DNA from: Gammaproteobacteria bacterium
GTDB lineage: Bacteria; Pseudomonadota; Gammaproteobacteria; Arenicellales; Arenicellaceae
Direction: 5' to 3'
DNA length: 64,000 nt
Assembly (NCBI GenBank): GCA_017854775.1
Contig: JAFMHC010000002.1
Location: 17,099 to 81,098, forward strand
This document shows, piece by piece, positions 43,332-52,575 of this stretch. Position 1 is the stretch's first letter; each line of letters begins with the position of its first letter. The notes beneath the pieces were generated by a model. That model ran no database searches. It was not told the DNA's origin and saw nothing but the letters and a program-made list of their open reading frames with translations. The translations under genes and the position numbers were made by a program.

Positions 43332-44836
43332 TGCGGCTATCAGAAAAGTCTCTAGCACAGCTTCCTGCGGAAATTTCTAAACCCTTATATGATCGTGAGG
43401 CATTGGGAATAGGCATCGTTCACTTAGGCATTGGCGCGTTTCATCGATGCCATATGGCGGTATACACTGATGATGTATTGGTGACGCATGGCGGTGACTG
43501 GAAAATACTCGGCGTGTCATTACGTAGCAACACAATTCAACAGCAGCTAAATCCACAGGATGGCCTATACACCGTAGCGGTTAGGGGTAATGCCGATAAT
43601 TGTGAACGGGTAATCGGCAGCATTTCTGGCGTGCTCTACGCAGCTGAGCAATCCACAGAAATTGTCGACGCTATGGCCGCCGCGACTACACATATTGTGT
43701 CGCTCACAGTTACTGAGAAAGGTTATTGCCATGACCCGTCAACCGGTGAGTTAAACAAGCAACACCCCGACATCGTCAATGACCTAAGATACTTTGCCGA
43801 ATCCGTTGGCCAACTAAAATCAGCGATTGGCTTTCTGGTCGCAGGGCTTTCTCAACGTAAAAAAAACGCTGGTGGCCCGCTAACTATTCTGTGTTGCGAC
43901 AACCTTCCCTCAAATGGAGCCACTGTCGCTAAATTGGTGCTGCGTTTTGCGTCTATAATCGAGCCAGAACTTACTGATTGGATACACCACAATGTGCGCT
44001 TCCCAAGCACCATGGTCGATCGAATAGTACCGGCAATGGAACAAGATAGCGTTAATGATTTCTTTCAACGTACGGGGCTAGTCGATGAAGCGATATTACA
44101 AACAGAGCCCTTTACTCAGTGGGTAATTGAGGACGACTTTGCAGGCCCTAGACCCGCATGGGAAGATGTAGGTGTCACCTTAGTAAGCGATGTAGAGCCT
44201 TATGAAGAAGCTAAACTCAGAATGCTCAACGGCAGCCATTCAGCACTCGCCTACTTAGGTTATCTTGCTGGCTTCAAATATGTGCATGAGGCAATGACCC
44301 AGCCCGACTTACGTTACTTTATTGATACCTTTATGACCAACGAAGCAGCGCCATCGCTTGGTACCCAAAAAGGAATGGACCTCAATGACTATCGGCTACA
44401 GCTACAAGCTCGCTACGACAACAAAGCACTAGCACACAAAACTTACCAGATCGCCATGGATGGTAGCCAAAAAATACCTCAACGCTTACTCGGAACTTTG
44501 CGCCACCAGTTAAACACCAACGGCGTAATTAGCGCTTGCTGCCTCGCTGTTGCGGCTTGGATGCGGTATGTGATGGCGGAGGACGAAAACGGACTAAGTT
44601 ACCTAGTTCAAGACCCTATGGCGGTCATATTAAAGCAAGTCGCCAACAATAAAAAAGGGGACCCTCGCAAGCAAGTAATCGGTTTTTTAAGCATACAAGA
44701 TATTTTTTCAAGCGACTTAATAGCCGACCCGCGAGTTTGCGACGAGTTAACTTTTTGGTTGTCTGAACTGTGTGATAACGGAGTTCTTAGCACGCTTAAT
44801 ACATTCAAACAAAAAGTTAAGTTGACCAGCCCTTGA
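43331..44836 (+). CDS. Fructuronate/tagaturonate reductase (UxuB-type mannitol dehydrogenase family)
   Basis: A 501-residue long-chain polyol dehydrogenase. IGIVHLGIGAFHRCHMAVYTDD, SLTVTEKGYC, NVRFPSTMVDRIVPA, QWVIEDDFAG, KLRMLNGSHSALAYLGYL and QIAMDGSQKIPQR closely follow the UxuB (D-mannonate oxidoreductase) pattern rather than UxaB. Yet the operon has altronate dehydratase and no mannonate dehydratase, so here it may reduce tagaturonate to altronate. It is the last gene of the GH28 operon. Symbol left blank because subfamily and context disagree. Confidence 0.88.
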   Translation: MRLSEKSLAQLPAEISKPLYDREALGIGIVHLGIGAFHRCHMAVYTDDVLVTHGGDWKILGVSLRSNTIQQQLNPQDGLYTVAVRGNADNCERVIGSISGVLYAAEQSTEIVDAMAAATTHIVSLTVTEKGYCHDPSTGELNKQHPDIVNDLRYFAESVGQLKSAIGFLVAGLSQRKKNAGGPLTILCCDNLPSNGATVAKLVLRFASIIEPELTDWIHHNVRFPSTMVDRIVPAMEQDSVNDFFQRTGLVDEAILQTEPFTQWVIEDDFAGPRPAWEDVGVTLVSDVEPYEEAKLRMLNGSHSALAYLGYLAGFKYVHEAMTQPDLRYFIDTFMTNEAAPSLGTQKGMDLNDYRLQLQARYDNKALAHKTYQIAMDGSQKIPQRLLGTLRHQLNTNGVISACCLAVAAWMRYVMAEDENGLSYLVQDPMAVILKQVANNKKGDPRKQVIGFLSIQDIFSSDLIADPRVCDELTFWLSELCDNGVLSTLNTFKQKVKLTSP

Positions 44837-44915
44837 AACTGCGTGTAATTACTCAGGGTATTGCATAGTGTCTCTATGCTAACTTGAATAAAACTCTAAT
44901 AAGCTCTCTAACGAA

Positions 44916-45458
44916 TCACTCTGCCCTTGGGGGCTCTACCCCAGCGTCTACGGTTCGTGCTTTGAAGGCTTTTTTGGTAATGCCACTGACCTCAACCCAT
45001 GATTCATTGGGCACAAGCTTGGTAAGTGAGTAGTGTTTTAGTTTCCAGCCTTGCGGTGTATTCTCAAGCACAGCGGTGCCACGGAAGCGGCCCCACTTTT
45101 CTGATTCGACTATCTCGTCGACCCAGGCGACTGTTTTTTGGCTGTTGAAATTGGTGAAGCGTTTAATCGGTGTATACGACCAACCTTTGCCGTCCTTAAA
45201 GTGTTTGTTTACATATTTGGCGAATGCCTCGTATGGCCAGCGCTCCCAATCATCGGTGCCCATAAAGACACTGTCTTCGCTGAAATGGTCAAGATAACGG
45301 CGTTTATCACCTTGGTCAGCGGCGGCGTGAAAATCGTCCATTTTGTTATCGATAAGCTCGATTAATTCGCTTGCCAAAGGCTTAGTTTGTTTGGCAAACA
45401 CTGGGCTGCCGATCATACACACAAGACTAACTGCAATCAGAAGGTTTTTAATTTGCAT
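44916..45458 (-). CDS. Exported SnoaL/NTF2-like protein
   Basis: A 180-residue protein with signal peptide (LLIAVSLVCMIGSPVFA-KQ). A SnoaL-like domain follows (ELIDNKMDDFHAAADQGDKRRYLDHFSEDSVFMGTD, then strands ending GWKLKHYSLTKLVPNE). Such domains occur in small isomerases, cyclases and hydrolytic accessory proteins. It is convergent with the uronate operon and not obviously linked to either neighbour. Confidence 0.75.
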   Translation of the reverse strand: MQIKNLLIAVSLVCMIGSPVFAKQTKPLASELIELIDNKMDDFHAAADQGDKRRYLDHFSEDSVFMGTDDWERWPYEAFAKYVNKHFKDGKGWSYTPIKRFTNFNSQKTVAWVDEIVESEKWGRFRGTAVLENTPQGWKLKHYSLTKLVPNESWVEVSGITKKAFKARTVDAGVEPPRAE

Positions 45459-45571
45459 GGTATTTTATTCTCTATATTGTCGGTAATGTGCCAAATTGAA
45501 TTGCATCAACAAGATCGCAACAATCGCAAAAAAACATAAGGCCAGATTGGTAAAGGCATGGCGTTACGCAT

Positions 45572-48500
45572 TTAGCTGTCAGCAAGCATCGGAGTAAAAC
45601 TTTCGGCTTCTTGTATTAGCAGCGGCGGCTGACTTACAACTCTGGGTTCTGTAATCAGTTTTTTAAGACCGGTCTCGACCGCTAAATATTGATCAATGGC
45701 AGGCTGTGTATGCTCGATATAAGCTGTCATCTCAGCAATAGTATCTGGGAATTCCTCAAGTAATGATGAATAACTTGATTGCTTATAAACAATGGCATGG
45801 GTTGTGGTTGGCCCAGTTCCCTCGCTTGCAGTTTCTCTAAGATGGTTACAGCCACTTAACAATGGATATTGCTTTCCCCAACAATGCCCGCCTAAATATA
45901 AAATGTCCCAGCTCTCAGTTTTCGCCTCCGCCAGACTGTTGGCAAGGCTGGTAAGTGTGGCCGCATCAAATATCACATCGTCTTCCAATACCAACACATT
46001 CTGGTGCCGATTTATCGATGCCGTTTGGATTATTGTTCGGTGAGACAAGGCGCACCCTATGTGGTGATTTTCGGGTGTTTCAATTGCCGAGAAACGCTGC
46101 ACTCGATGGCCAATACCAAGTAGATCGAATTGTGCTTTTACCGCGCTCCACCGAGCTTGATCGCGATCTAGGTTGATACAGTAGATAGCATCAAAATAGA
46201 AGAATGGATTATCAATTTCGGCTTCAATGTTAGCTACGATTTTGACGGTCTCAGCCTCGCCAATATGTGAATTAAAGTGTTCAATCATCGGGCCATTATC
46301 AATGCCCAATTCTTGATGCGCAATCATGTAATTACGCATACGGTCTGCCCAATTGAGCGCATAACGAGTGCCCATCGGTCGGTTAAAGCGATGCAGCCAG
46401 CGTAAAAACGGCAGACAGAGAGTTCGGCCACCGGCGCGGCGAACTTTCTCGTGTACATAGCCCTCTTCGCCTCCAAACCCGCTAAAACGTGGGTTTACTT
46501 GCGGCCAACTATCTTTGCGAAAAGCAAACAAACCGAGCCCTTGCATTGGGATATCAAAACCAGGGCCATCGAGCTCGTAGGCTCTCGGGTCTGTAGCCCA
46601 ACTCCCATACATACCAGCACCCCAACTAGGCGCAAAATGCGACGACAGCGAATGCATATCATCATTGACCAATGGCCCTTGAAGCAAATCGTGTGTATCG
46701 GGATTAGCGTCGATATAGTCCAGCAATTGTTTGATTGCGCCGGGCACAATCATCACATGTGAATCCATGCACAGAATGTAAGGCGAGTTAGTTCGATTAA
46801 TCAATGAAAATCGAGACCAAGTACCTTGAAAATTATCGCCTTGAATATAGCGGTAGTTGGGCATCGAATCGCCAAGCAACTTAAGCGCATCGGCGCAAAT
46901 GCCGGTGGGATTATTGTCGAGCACTACAAACTCTATTTGATCTAATATTTCTGGGTGGTACAAGCGGATTGCCTGCACTGAAAAATACACCCCATCGTAG
47001 TCGTCATAGGTTGCCATACCGATACATAACTTGTACTTTTTTGATGATACCGGCGGCGGCAGATACTCAATTGCGGGTGCATAAGGTGTGGTTTCTTTGA
47101 AACTAATCGCGCCATTGAGCGCGAGGTGACGCAAAGTGGTTTTAACGTCTTGGCTTAGGCTTTCAATGTCAGCTGGAAAGCGCTCGCCAAGAGACTCAAT
47201 AATAGAATCAACATTCTTAATTCCATCGCATTGCTCAATAATTAAATTAGTTGTTTCATTAGTAGTAAAACAATGCCCCGATTGCAGGTTTTCAAAGCGG
47301 CTCGAATCGTGTTCTCGAGATAGTTCCCAGCCGGTCACTATTTGTGGAATTAAAATCGAAGAGGATGATTTTTTCAAGTTTTTGGAAAGCTCGTTTTTAG
47401 TTGCCTGGGTAGCTGAAACGCTGATTGCTGAAGCAGCCGATCTCTGTGGTAAAAACTGTCTAGCAACAACATTATACGTTGTGTCTAGCGACATAATATT
47501 TTCTTCGGTGATCAGTCCTTGATGAAAGTTAGAAAAGTCTACTCTGGATTGGTCCCACCAAAGATGGTTCCACATATGCATGCTATAGACTTCTTGAAAA
47601 TCATCATCGAGCCCTTCAAATAGCGTGCCGATACCTTGATTCGTCCACATGTGTTTGAAAAAGAAACGCTGCGGAACTACATGCACTTTATCCGGAAATT
47701 CTAACGCCAGTGACGCCGCTTGCTGGCAAGAATGGGAACTCCAAGTGCCGTCAAATGATTTATAACTGGCCTCTAGCCATCGCTGCGCGAACTCTGAATT
47801 GGGTTCAGACATCAACAGCGCGTTGCACAACGAAGGCTTTTGTTGATTACTAACAGAGTCGATAACATCCTGCTCACGACCTATTACAAACGCGTGCTGA
47901 TAAAGCTCTTCGGGTATAGGGTTTACAAATAATGTATCCATGTCGGCGTACACACCACCGTACTCGATCAATTTTTTCAAGCGGATAAAATCAGCTTGAT
48001 GCGCATAATCAAGTTTAGACGCCTTAATAAACTGACCTTCCTGATGATCTTGATATGCGGCGTGCTGATGCACAAACGATTCCAGCTCAACTTCGATTAA
48101 AGTAAGGTGAGGTTTTATCAACTCCCAATATTCACCATACGGTTGATAGTGGTAATAAAAATGTAATGCGTTCGGTTTATTAACCTCTAGACAGGATTTT
48201 AAACAAAGGTAATAGGCAAGATGAAACGGTTCTGATTGCTCTTTAAGCCCGAATATAAAATGAAAAATTTTCGGAATATTAGTTTCCCGAGTTGTTTTTT
48301 CCTTAGCCGATTTCGCCCTAATTGATTTCGCCATAGTTGCTTTATAGAGTTGTGCACCAACTTGTGCTGAGTTATATTTTTTATGTAAATCTAATGCGAG
48401 TTTTTCAGCTTTTCGCCGTGCGCTATCAGGCGCGTTGAACAGCGTTTTTAGGTGCTCCGAAATAGACAGTTCGCTAGCTTGTGCCCACTGTTGGTCGCCA

Positions 48501-49516
48501 CTATAAGACGAGTTACCTCTTCCATCTATTACGTCTGTCAATTCATATGACGACAGATAACTTGCCTCATCTGTTAGAAAATCCAGATGCCCTCCCCAGC
48601 CAGTCGCAATCACAGGATTACCCATGCCGGCCGCTTCAAACATACCTAAGCCCCACCCTTCGCTGTGGCTAGTAGAAACAAAGCAATCTCCGAGTTGGTG
48701 CAATGCCGTGATGTCGTCATTAGTGACTTTATAATTAATCAACGCGATATGCGCGGGTGACTCATAGCCAGCAGCAATCTCAGCAAGCAATTGCTGGGTA
48801 TCGTGTTCACTTGCATCGGCTTCTGAGCGAGGGCCTCGAGCGGATGTTTTTAATACCAAAGAAACCGCATCAGCCGCGCTAAAACTGCTCAGATATGCGT
48901 TAACCAAATTCCACAGCGCCTTGCGAGCAGTCCAATCATTAATACAATAGAAAACGTAGTTTTCGCTCGGGACCCCGGTCAAACTGCACATATCGCTCAC
49001 TGAGGCATCGGCGATAGGGGGCATTTTGTTAAGAATATGAGGCACCACATCTATCGGAATTTTGACGCCCGAACGCTCGAATATTGGTCGATTAAAAGCA
49101 CACGGCACTAGCACCCGATCGAGCTGATTTATAAGATCAGGAAAATGCTTAGGCAGACAACTGGTTTCCCAAACGCTGTAGCCGATATGATATTGATTGC
49201 GCTCTTTTAGCAAAGGCCAATACTCAGGCACTGTATGCATTATTATGCAATGGTAATCGCTAATCGGCGTGAGACAATCTATTAACCTTTCAATTTGACT
49301 GTCTTCAGATAGACACTGTTTGAGTAATTCGCGAACTGCGTGTTTAGCTGATGGTGATCGATACCAAGGTTGGTAACCTGTTTCGGTCAAGATAAGCGGC
49401 ACCCAATAAATTGAACATTCAAGATCTAGCAGCGCATTCAAGTAACTGATTGCCGCCAAGCCATAGCCCGATGACTCAAGCAAGGAGTAGTATTTTATGC
49501 CATTGGTATTCACCAA
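45572..49516 (-). CDS. Giant multi-domain glycosyltransferase with internal PqqD-like domain
   Basis: 1314 residues, no signal peptide. Module order read from motifs: (1) about 1-395, GT4-like glycosyltransferase (VLVPCAFNRPIFERSGV, FVSTSHSEGWGLGMFEAAGMGNPVIAT). (2) About 413-690, DXD sugar-transferase of the capsule/OCH1 type (IPKIFHFIFGL, DFIRLKKLIEYGGVYADMDTLF). (3) About 720-806, PqqD-like fold (TNETTNLIIEQCDG, then SLSQDVKTTLRHLALNGAI). (4) About 815-1080, GT2-like with DSHVM and FSGFGGEEGYVHEKVRRAGG. (5) About 1105-1310, GT25 family (YCINLDRDQARW, LVLEDDVIF). PqqD domains bind peptides in RiPP pathways, so the sugars may be put on a peptide or protein. It overlaps the next upstream gene by 7 nt. 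Confidence 0.85.
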   Translation of the reverse strand: MVNTNGIKYYSLLESSGYGLAAISYLNALLDLECSIYWVPLILTETGYQPWYRSPSAKHAVRELLKQCLSEDSQIERLIDCLTPISDYHCIIMHTVPEYWPLLKERNQYHIGYSVWETSCLPKHFPDLINQLDRVLVPCAFNRPIFERSGVKIPIDVVPHILNKMPPIADASVSDMCSLTGVPSENYVFYCINDWTARKALWNLVNAYLSSFSAADAVSLVLKTSARGPRSEADASEHDTQQLLAEIAAGYESPAHIALINYKVTNDDITALHQLGDCFVSTSHSEGWGLGMFEAAGMGNPVIATGWGGHLDFLTDEASYLSSYELTDVIDGRGNSSYSGDQQWAQASELSISEHLKTLFNAPDSARRKAEKLALDLHKKYNSAQVGAQLYKATMAKSIRAKSAKEKTTRETNIPKIFHFIFGLKEQSEPFHLAYYLCLKSCLEVNKPNALHFYYHYQPYGEYWELIKPHLTLIEVELESFVHQHAAYQDHQEGQFIKASKLDYAHQADFIRLKKLIEYGGVYADMDTLFVNPIPEELYQHAFVIGREQDVIDSVSNQQKPSLCNALLMSEPNSEFAQRWLEASYKSFDGTWSSHSCQQAASLALEFPDKVHVVPQRFFFKHMWTNQGIGTLFEGLDDDFQEVYSMHMWNHLWWDQSRVDFSNFHQGLITEENIMSLDTTYNVVARQFLPQRSAASAISVSATQATKNELSKNLKKSSSSILIPQIVTGWELSREHDSSRFENLQSGHCFTTNETTNLIIEQCDGIKNVDSIIESLGERFPADIESLSQDVKTTLRHLALNGAISFKETTPYAPAIEYLPPPVSSKKYKLCIGMATYDDYDGVYFSVQAIRLYHPEILDQIEFVVLDNNPTGICADALKLLGDSMPNYRYIQGDNFQGTWSRFSLINRTNSPYILCMDSHVMIVPGAIKQLLDYIDANPDTHDLLQGPLVNDDMHSLSSHFAPSWGAGMYGSWATDPRAYELDGPGFDIPMQGLGLFAFRKDSWPQVNPRFSGFGGEEGYVHEKVRRAGGRTLCLPFLRWLHRFNRPMGTRYALNWADRMRNYMIAHQELGIDNGPMIEHFNSHIGEAETVKIVANIEAEIDNPFFYFDAIYCINLDRDQARWSAVKAQFDLLGIGHRVQRFSAIETPENHHIGCALSHRTIIQTASINRHQNVLVLEDDVIFDAATLTSLANSLAEAKTESWDILYLGGHCWGKQYPLLSGCNHLRETASEGTGPTTTHAIVYKQSSYSSLLEEFPDTIAEMTAYIEHTQPAIDQYLAVETGLKKLITEPRVVSQPPLLIQEAESFTPMLADS

Positions 49517-51465
49517 CCCATTTTACCGAAATATTTAATTCGAGCTTTAGCGCTAAAAAAAATAACAAGGTTGCATGAATGGTCTGGCTCTTCATGTTCT
49601 TGCATGGTCCGCCCCAGTTGATGTAATGCGGCTTTATCCATCAAAACCAACTCGGGGTTATGGCCCCTTTCGTGAACCCAATATATTTCAGCCTCGGTCC
49701 AATCAAAGAAATCGATGAACATCTCAAGCCCGTCAGGCTCAGTCGCCGATAGTAGTCCAGGACAAAATTCAAACACACACCCTAGGTGATCCCTATTTCG
49801 TTCAATTACATGGGTCATTCCCTTCAGCACTTTAAGCTCATGGCCTTGGGTATCGCTTTTAATAAAATCAATCGGTTCGCTGCAGTTTGCCAGATATTGA
49901 TCAAGCACAATAATGCTAACCTTTTGCTTTTCTCGATCGCCGTTATAATCGCCGCTATAGTTGAGACGATGGTCGCCTTTATTGCAACTCGATAGATGCA
50001 AATCAATCACTCCCGAATTGTCTGATAGACCATGATTTTCAATTATTACATTGTCTAATTGATTAGCTAATATATTGGCCTCGAGCAGGGAGTAATTCTC
50101 CGCTTCAGGTTCGAAAGCATAGACTTTTCCCTGTTCACCAACCAATTGCGCGAAAAGCACCGTGAAATAGCCGATGTTAGCCCCGATATCGATAACGTTA
50201 TCGCCAACCGAGATCAGCTTGCTAACTAAAGCAGTTTCAACCGGCTCCCAAATGTGGTCGGTCTTAAGAGTGTGACTGATTACTTGGTCGCCAGCTTCAT
50301 AAACCAGCAAACTAAATGGCCTAAGTCCGGCATTGGCAATATAGACCAGTTGTTTATGCTCGCTAGGCGCTAAAACGCGATTACTGTTAGTTGTGGCCTT
50401 TTTTACGTAGAGCCCTTCATCAGAATTGGCGCTTTGCATCGCGAGTAAATTCGTAGTTGGACAAATCATGTGTTTAGCAAAGCCGTCGGTGTTGAATGCT
50501 ACGACTTGTGAATCGGCTCTACATTGTTCGGCAAGAGCTTCAATATCTCTGCCACCATTGAATAAATCCATTCCAGGAGAATCATGCATTGGATAAAAAT
50601 CAAAACCGTCAATTGAATTTGGTCTTGGATTAATTAGTTCGGCCGCTGAACCGGTAGTCCACGAGTTGGCCCAGTGATGTACTGCAAAACAGCCCTGACT
50701 TACTAGTTTTTTCCTGAGAGTGTCACTTGCATTGGAGCCTTCAGCGAGATTGGAGCCTTCAGCGAGATTGGAGCCTTCAGCGAGATTGGAGCCTTCAGCG
50801 AGATTGGAGCCTTCAGCGAGATTGGAGCCTTCAGCGAGATAAGAGCCTTCAGCGAGATAAGAGTTTTCGGCGAGCAGCGATAACTCCGGCGCATTATTTA
50901 CGAACGGGCAAAAATAGCTTGAAGGGTAAACATTTACTCCTTGCCTTTTCACTTGCTCATAGACTTTTTGTAACATTACAGGGCCAGTGGAATTCAACAC
51001 ATCGTCGTGTAAGCCCGCGCAGGTCTCGTCTGTAATGAGAAAATCAATGACTGCTTTTAAAAACGCAGAACCGGGTTGCGATGCGAATAGCGCATTACAC
51101 AGTAATTGATCGAGTGATTGGTCGCGCGCATGTTCTCTTGGTTCTAGACCGATGACCAAGTTATGGCTGTCAAACAGACCATCTAATGGCTGCAGGCATT
51201 CAAAATCAAGATCGACATAAAGCCCCCCGTAATGATAAATCACCAGATAGCGAATCGCATCAGCGCGCTGTATATCACGCGAATAAGCAAAGTAAGTGCG
51301 GCTAAAGTGCGGATAAAATTGCTCGACAAATTCAGCACCATCAGCGTTGCTCCACAACTTGTATTGCCAACCAGGGTGATACCGCCTCCAAGACTGGGCA
51401 AACGCCGTCCATTCACTTGGAACCTGATCGGTTTTCCAAGTTTGGTGGATAATTTTAGGGATCAT
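49510..51465 (-). CDS. Glycosyltransferase - hexapeptide repeat - FkbM methyltransferase fusion
   Basis: A 651-residue cytoplasmic protein. Residues 1-~195 are a DXD sugar transferase (IPKIIHQTWKTDQVP, RADAIRYLVIYHYGGLYVDLDFEC), similar to module 2 of the next gene. Residues ~198-246 are eight tandem LAEGSN-type hexapeptides. A region of ~170 residues follows, then an FkbM-type SAM methyltransferase (about 415-620: NVIDIGANIGYFTVLFAQLVG, VYAFEPEAENY, DFIKSDTQGHELKVLKG). It could add a sugar and O-methylate it. The gene starts the minus-strand pair, with a 250-bp divergent region to the Thr/Pro-rich protein gene. Confidence 0.85.
   Translation of the reverse strand: MIPKIIHQTWKTDQVPSEWTAFAQSWRRYHPGWQYKLWSNADGAEFVEQFYPHFSRTYFAYSRDIQRADAIRYLVIYHYGGLYVDLDFECLQPLDGLFDSHNLVIGLEPREHARDQSLDQLLCNALFASQPGSAFLKAVIDFLITDETCAGLHDDVLNSTGPVMLQKVYEQVKRQGVNVYPSSYFCPFVNNAPELSLLAENSYLAEGSYLAEGSNLAEGSNLAEGSNLAEGSNLAEGSNLAEGSNASDTLRKKLVSQGCFAVHHWANSWTTGSAAELINPRPNSIDGFDFYPMHDSPGMDLFNGGRDIEALAEQCRADSQVVAFNTDGFAKHMICPTTNLLAMQSANSDEGLYVKKATTNSNRVLAPSEHKQLVYIANAGLRPFSLLVYEAGDQVISHTLKTDHIWEPVETALVSKLISVGDNVIDIGANIGYFTVLFAQLVGEQGKVYAFEPEAENYSLLEANILANQLDNVIIENHGLSDNSGVIDLHLSSCNKGDHRLNYSGDYNGDREKQKVSIIVLDQYLANCSEPIDFIKSDTQGHELKVLKGMTHVIERNRDHLGCVFEFCPGLLSATEPDGLEMFIDFFDWTEAEIYWVHERGHNPELVLMDKAALHQLGRTMQEHEEPDHSCNLVIFFSAKARIKYFGKMGW
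50731..50874. repeat. 18-bp minisatellite, eight units, in-frame
   Basis: The unit attggagccttcagcgag is repeated six times without change, followed by two variant units (ataagagccttcagcgag, ataagagttttcggcgag). On the coding (minus) strand this encodes LAEGSN repeats. A multiple of three means unit gain or loss changes length without frameshift. Confidence 0.95.
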
Positions 51466-51724
51466 AGTAAATCGTCGCCCAAGTAGAGTGCACCGTCACT
51501 CTAGCAAAGAGTGGTCTAGAAGTTAACCATAAGAGACCTCAACCTAACTCAGGGACAAAGTAAAAAGACATTATGGACAGGTTTGTCCGTTAGTCTAGTT
51601 ATGCTGAAGTGTCATTAAGTTTATATTTACAAATTACTTCATATATAAGACGTATCACTTGGCATCGAAGTAATAATCGGGTTACATTATTACTAATTAT
51701 TAACTCTATCCAGTGCGCTTAAAT
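51466..51724. promoter_or_regulatory. Divergent region between GT-FkbM gene and Thr/Pro-rich protein gene
   Basis: About 260 bp, AT-rich towards the right gene. No known operator is recognised. It should hold promoters for both divergent transcripts. Confidence 0.4.
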
Positions 51725-52501
51725 ATGTCCAACGAGAAAAATGATTCATTAGGCGGCAAAGATGTATCTTTGTCTAGTTCAACCACCGAACAAGAGCAAA
51801 CTGTTGGGGTAGAGCAAAAAAACGCTAGGCGTACAGTATTACGCAACACCCTGATTGGTGGTGGTGCCGTTATTTCAACCAGCTTTGTCCCAGACCAATG
51901 GAAAAAGCCATTGCTTGATTCGGTAATCTTGCCGGGCCATGCGCAAACTAGCGCTCCGATCATAGTTATGGGCGGCGGCAGTGGCATCTCAGTCACTAAA
52001 GCTGACAATAACGGATTCGAAGTTGACGATATTCTGGATATTTTCATCGGCCAAGCTTATGCCACAAGTGCTGCTTCATTGGAAGGCGGTTGCTTACTAC
52101 TCACCCTAGAGGGCTCGGTTGCAACTGTTTCACTGACCTTAAACGATAATGAAGTTGATACCAAAACCGGCACTATTGACGGAACAGCGGTTAGTGTTTC
52201 AGGCCTACATTCTGGATACACCGTCACGGCAAACTTAAATAGCGCTTCTGTGCCAACCAGCGCGACTGGCTCTGTTAGTGGCTTTGGCGAGACTGGAACA
52301 TTTGGTGTCTCAACCGCTGACCCAGTCTGTGCGCCGGTTGCTACGACTACGTCGGCACCAACTACGACATCCGCACCCACAACAACACCTTCACCGACTA
52401 CCACTCCGGCAGCCACAACAACGCCCACACCGACTACAACATCAATGCCGAACTCGAATATCACGTTTAATTTTAGTTTGTCGAAATCTATCTGGTCATA
52501 A
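51725..52501 (+). CDS. Tat-type exported protein with Thr/Pro-rich mucin-like tail
   Basis: A protein of about 258 residues (ATG 51725; the ORF track uses GTG 51713). A charged N region of ~30 residues is followed by ARRTVLRNTLIGGGAVISTSF, resembling a twin-arginine signal, and then by WKKPLLDSVILPGHAQTS. A beta-rich Gly/Ser/Thr domain (about 75-200) with two or three Cys follows. The last ~55 residues are dominated by TTTSAP/TTTPSP/TTTPTP runs. Such tails are usual O-glycosylation targets, and the gene lies between five glycosyltransferase-type modules on each side, so it is the best substrate candidate. No family name is known to me. Confidence 0.7.
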   Translation: MSNEKNDSLGGKDVSLSSSTTEQEQTVGVEQKNARRTVLRNTLIGGGAVISTSFVPDQWKKPLLDSVILPGHAQTSAPIIVMGGGSGISVTKADNNGFEVDDILDIFIGQAYATSAASLEGGCLLLTLEGSVATVSLTLNDNEVDTKTGTIDGTAVSVSGLHSGYTVTANLNSASVPTSATGSVSGFGETGTFGVSTADPVCAPVATTTSAPTTTSAPTTTPSPTTTPAATTTPTPTTTSMPNSNITFNFSLSKSIWS

Positions 52502-52575
52502 ATCAGTCTTTCTTAAGACAAGTCGAATATAGCCCTATGCCAATTGTGATAGGGCTAGCTCAATTCAAAATGTAA

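Noticed and set aside
50731-50874. Possible CRISPR array
   Set aside because: The units are directly adjacent with no spacers and lie within a coding frame.
50703-51035. ORFs of SLKAPI and WSLQRD repeats in other frames
   Set aside because: They are the out-of-frame readings of the 18-bp repeat; the GT-FkbM frame spans the region with clear domains on both sides.
52057-52464. Val-rich 135-aa ORF opposite the Thr/Pro-rich protein
   Set aside because: It is the antisense reading of ACN/ACC codon runs; the plus-strand frame has a signal region and sensible composition.
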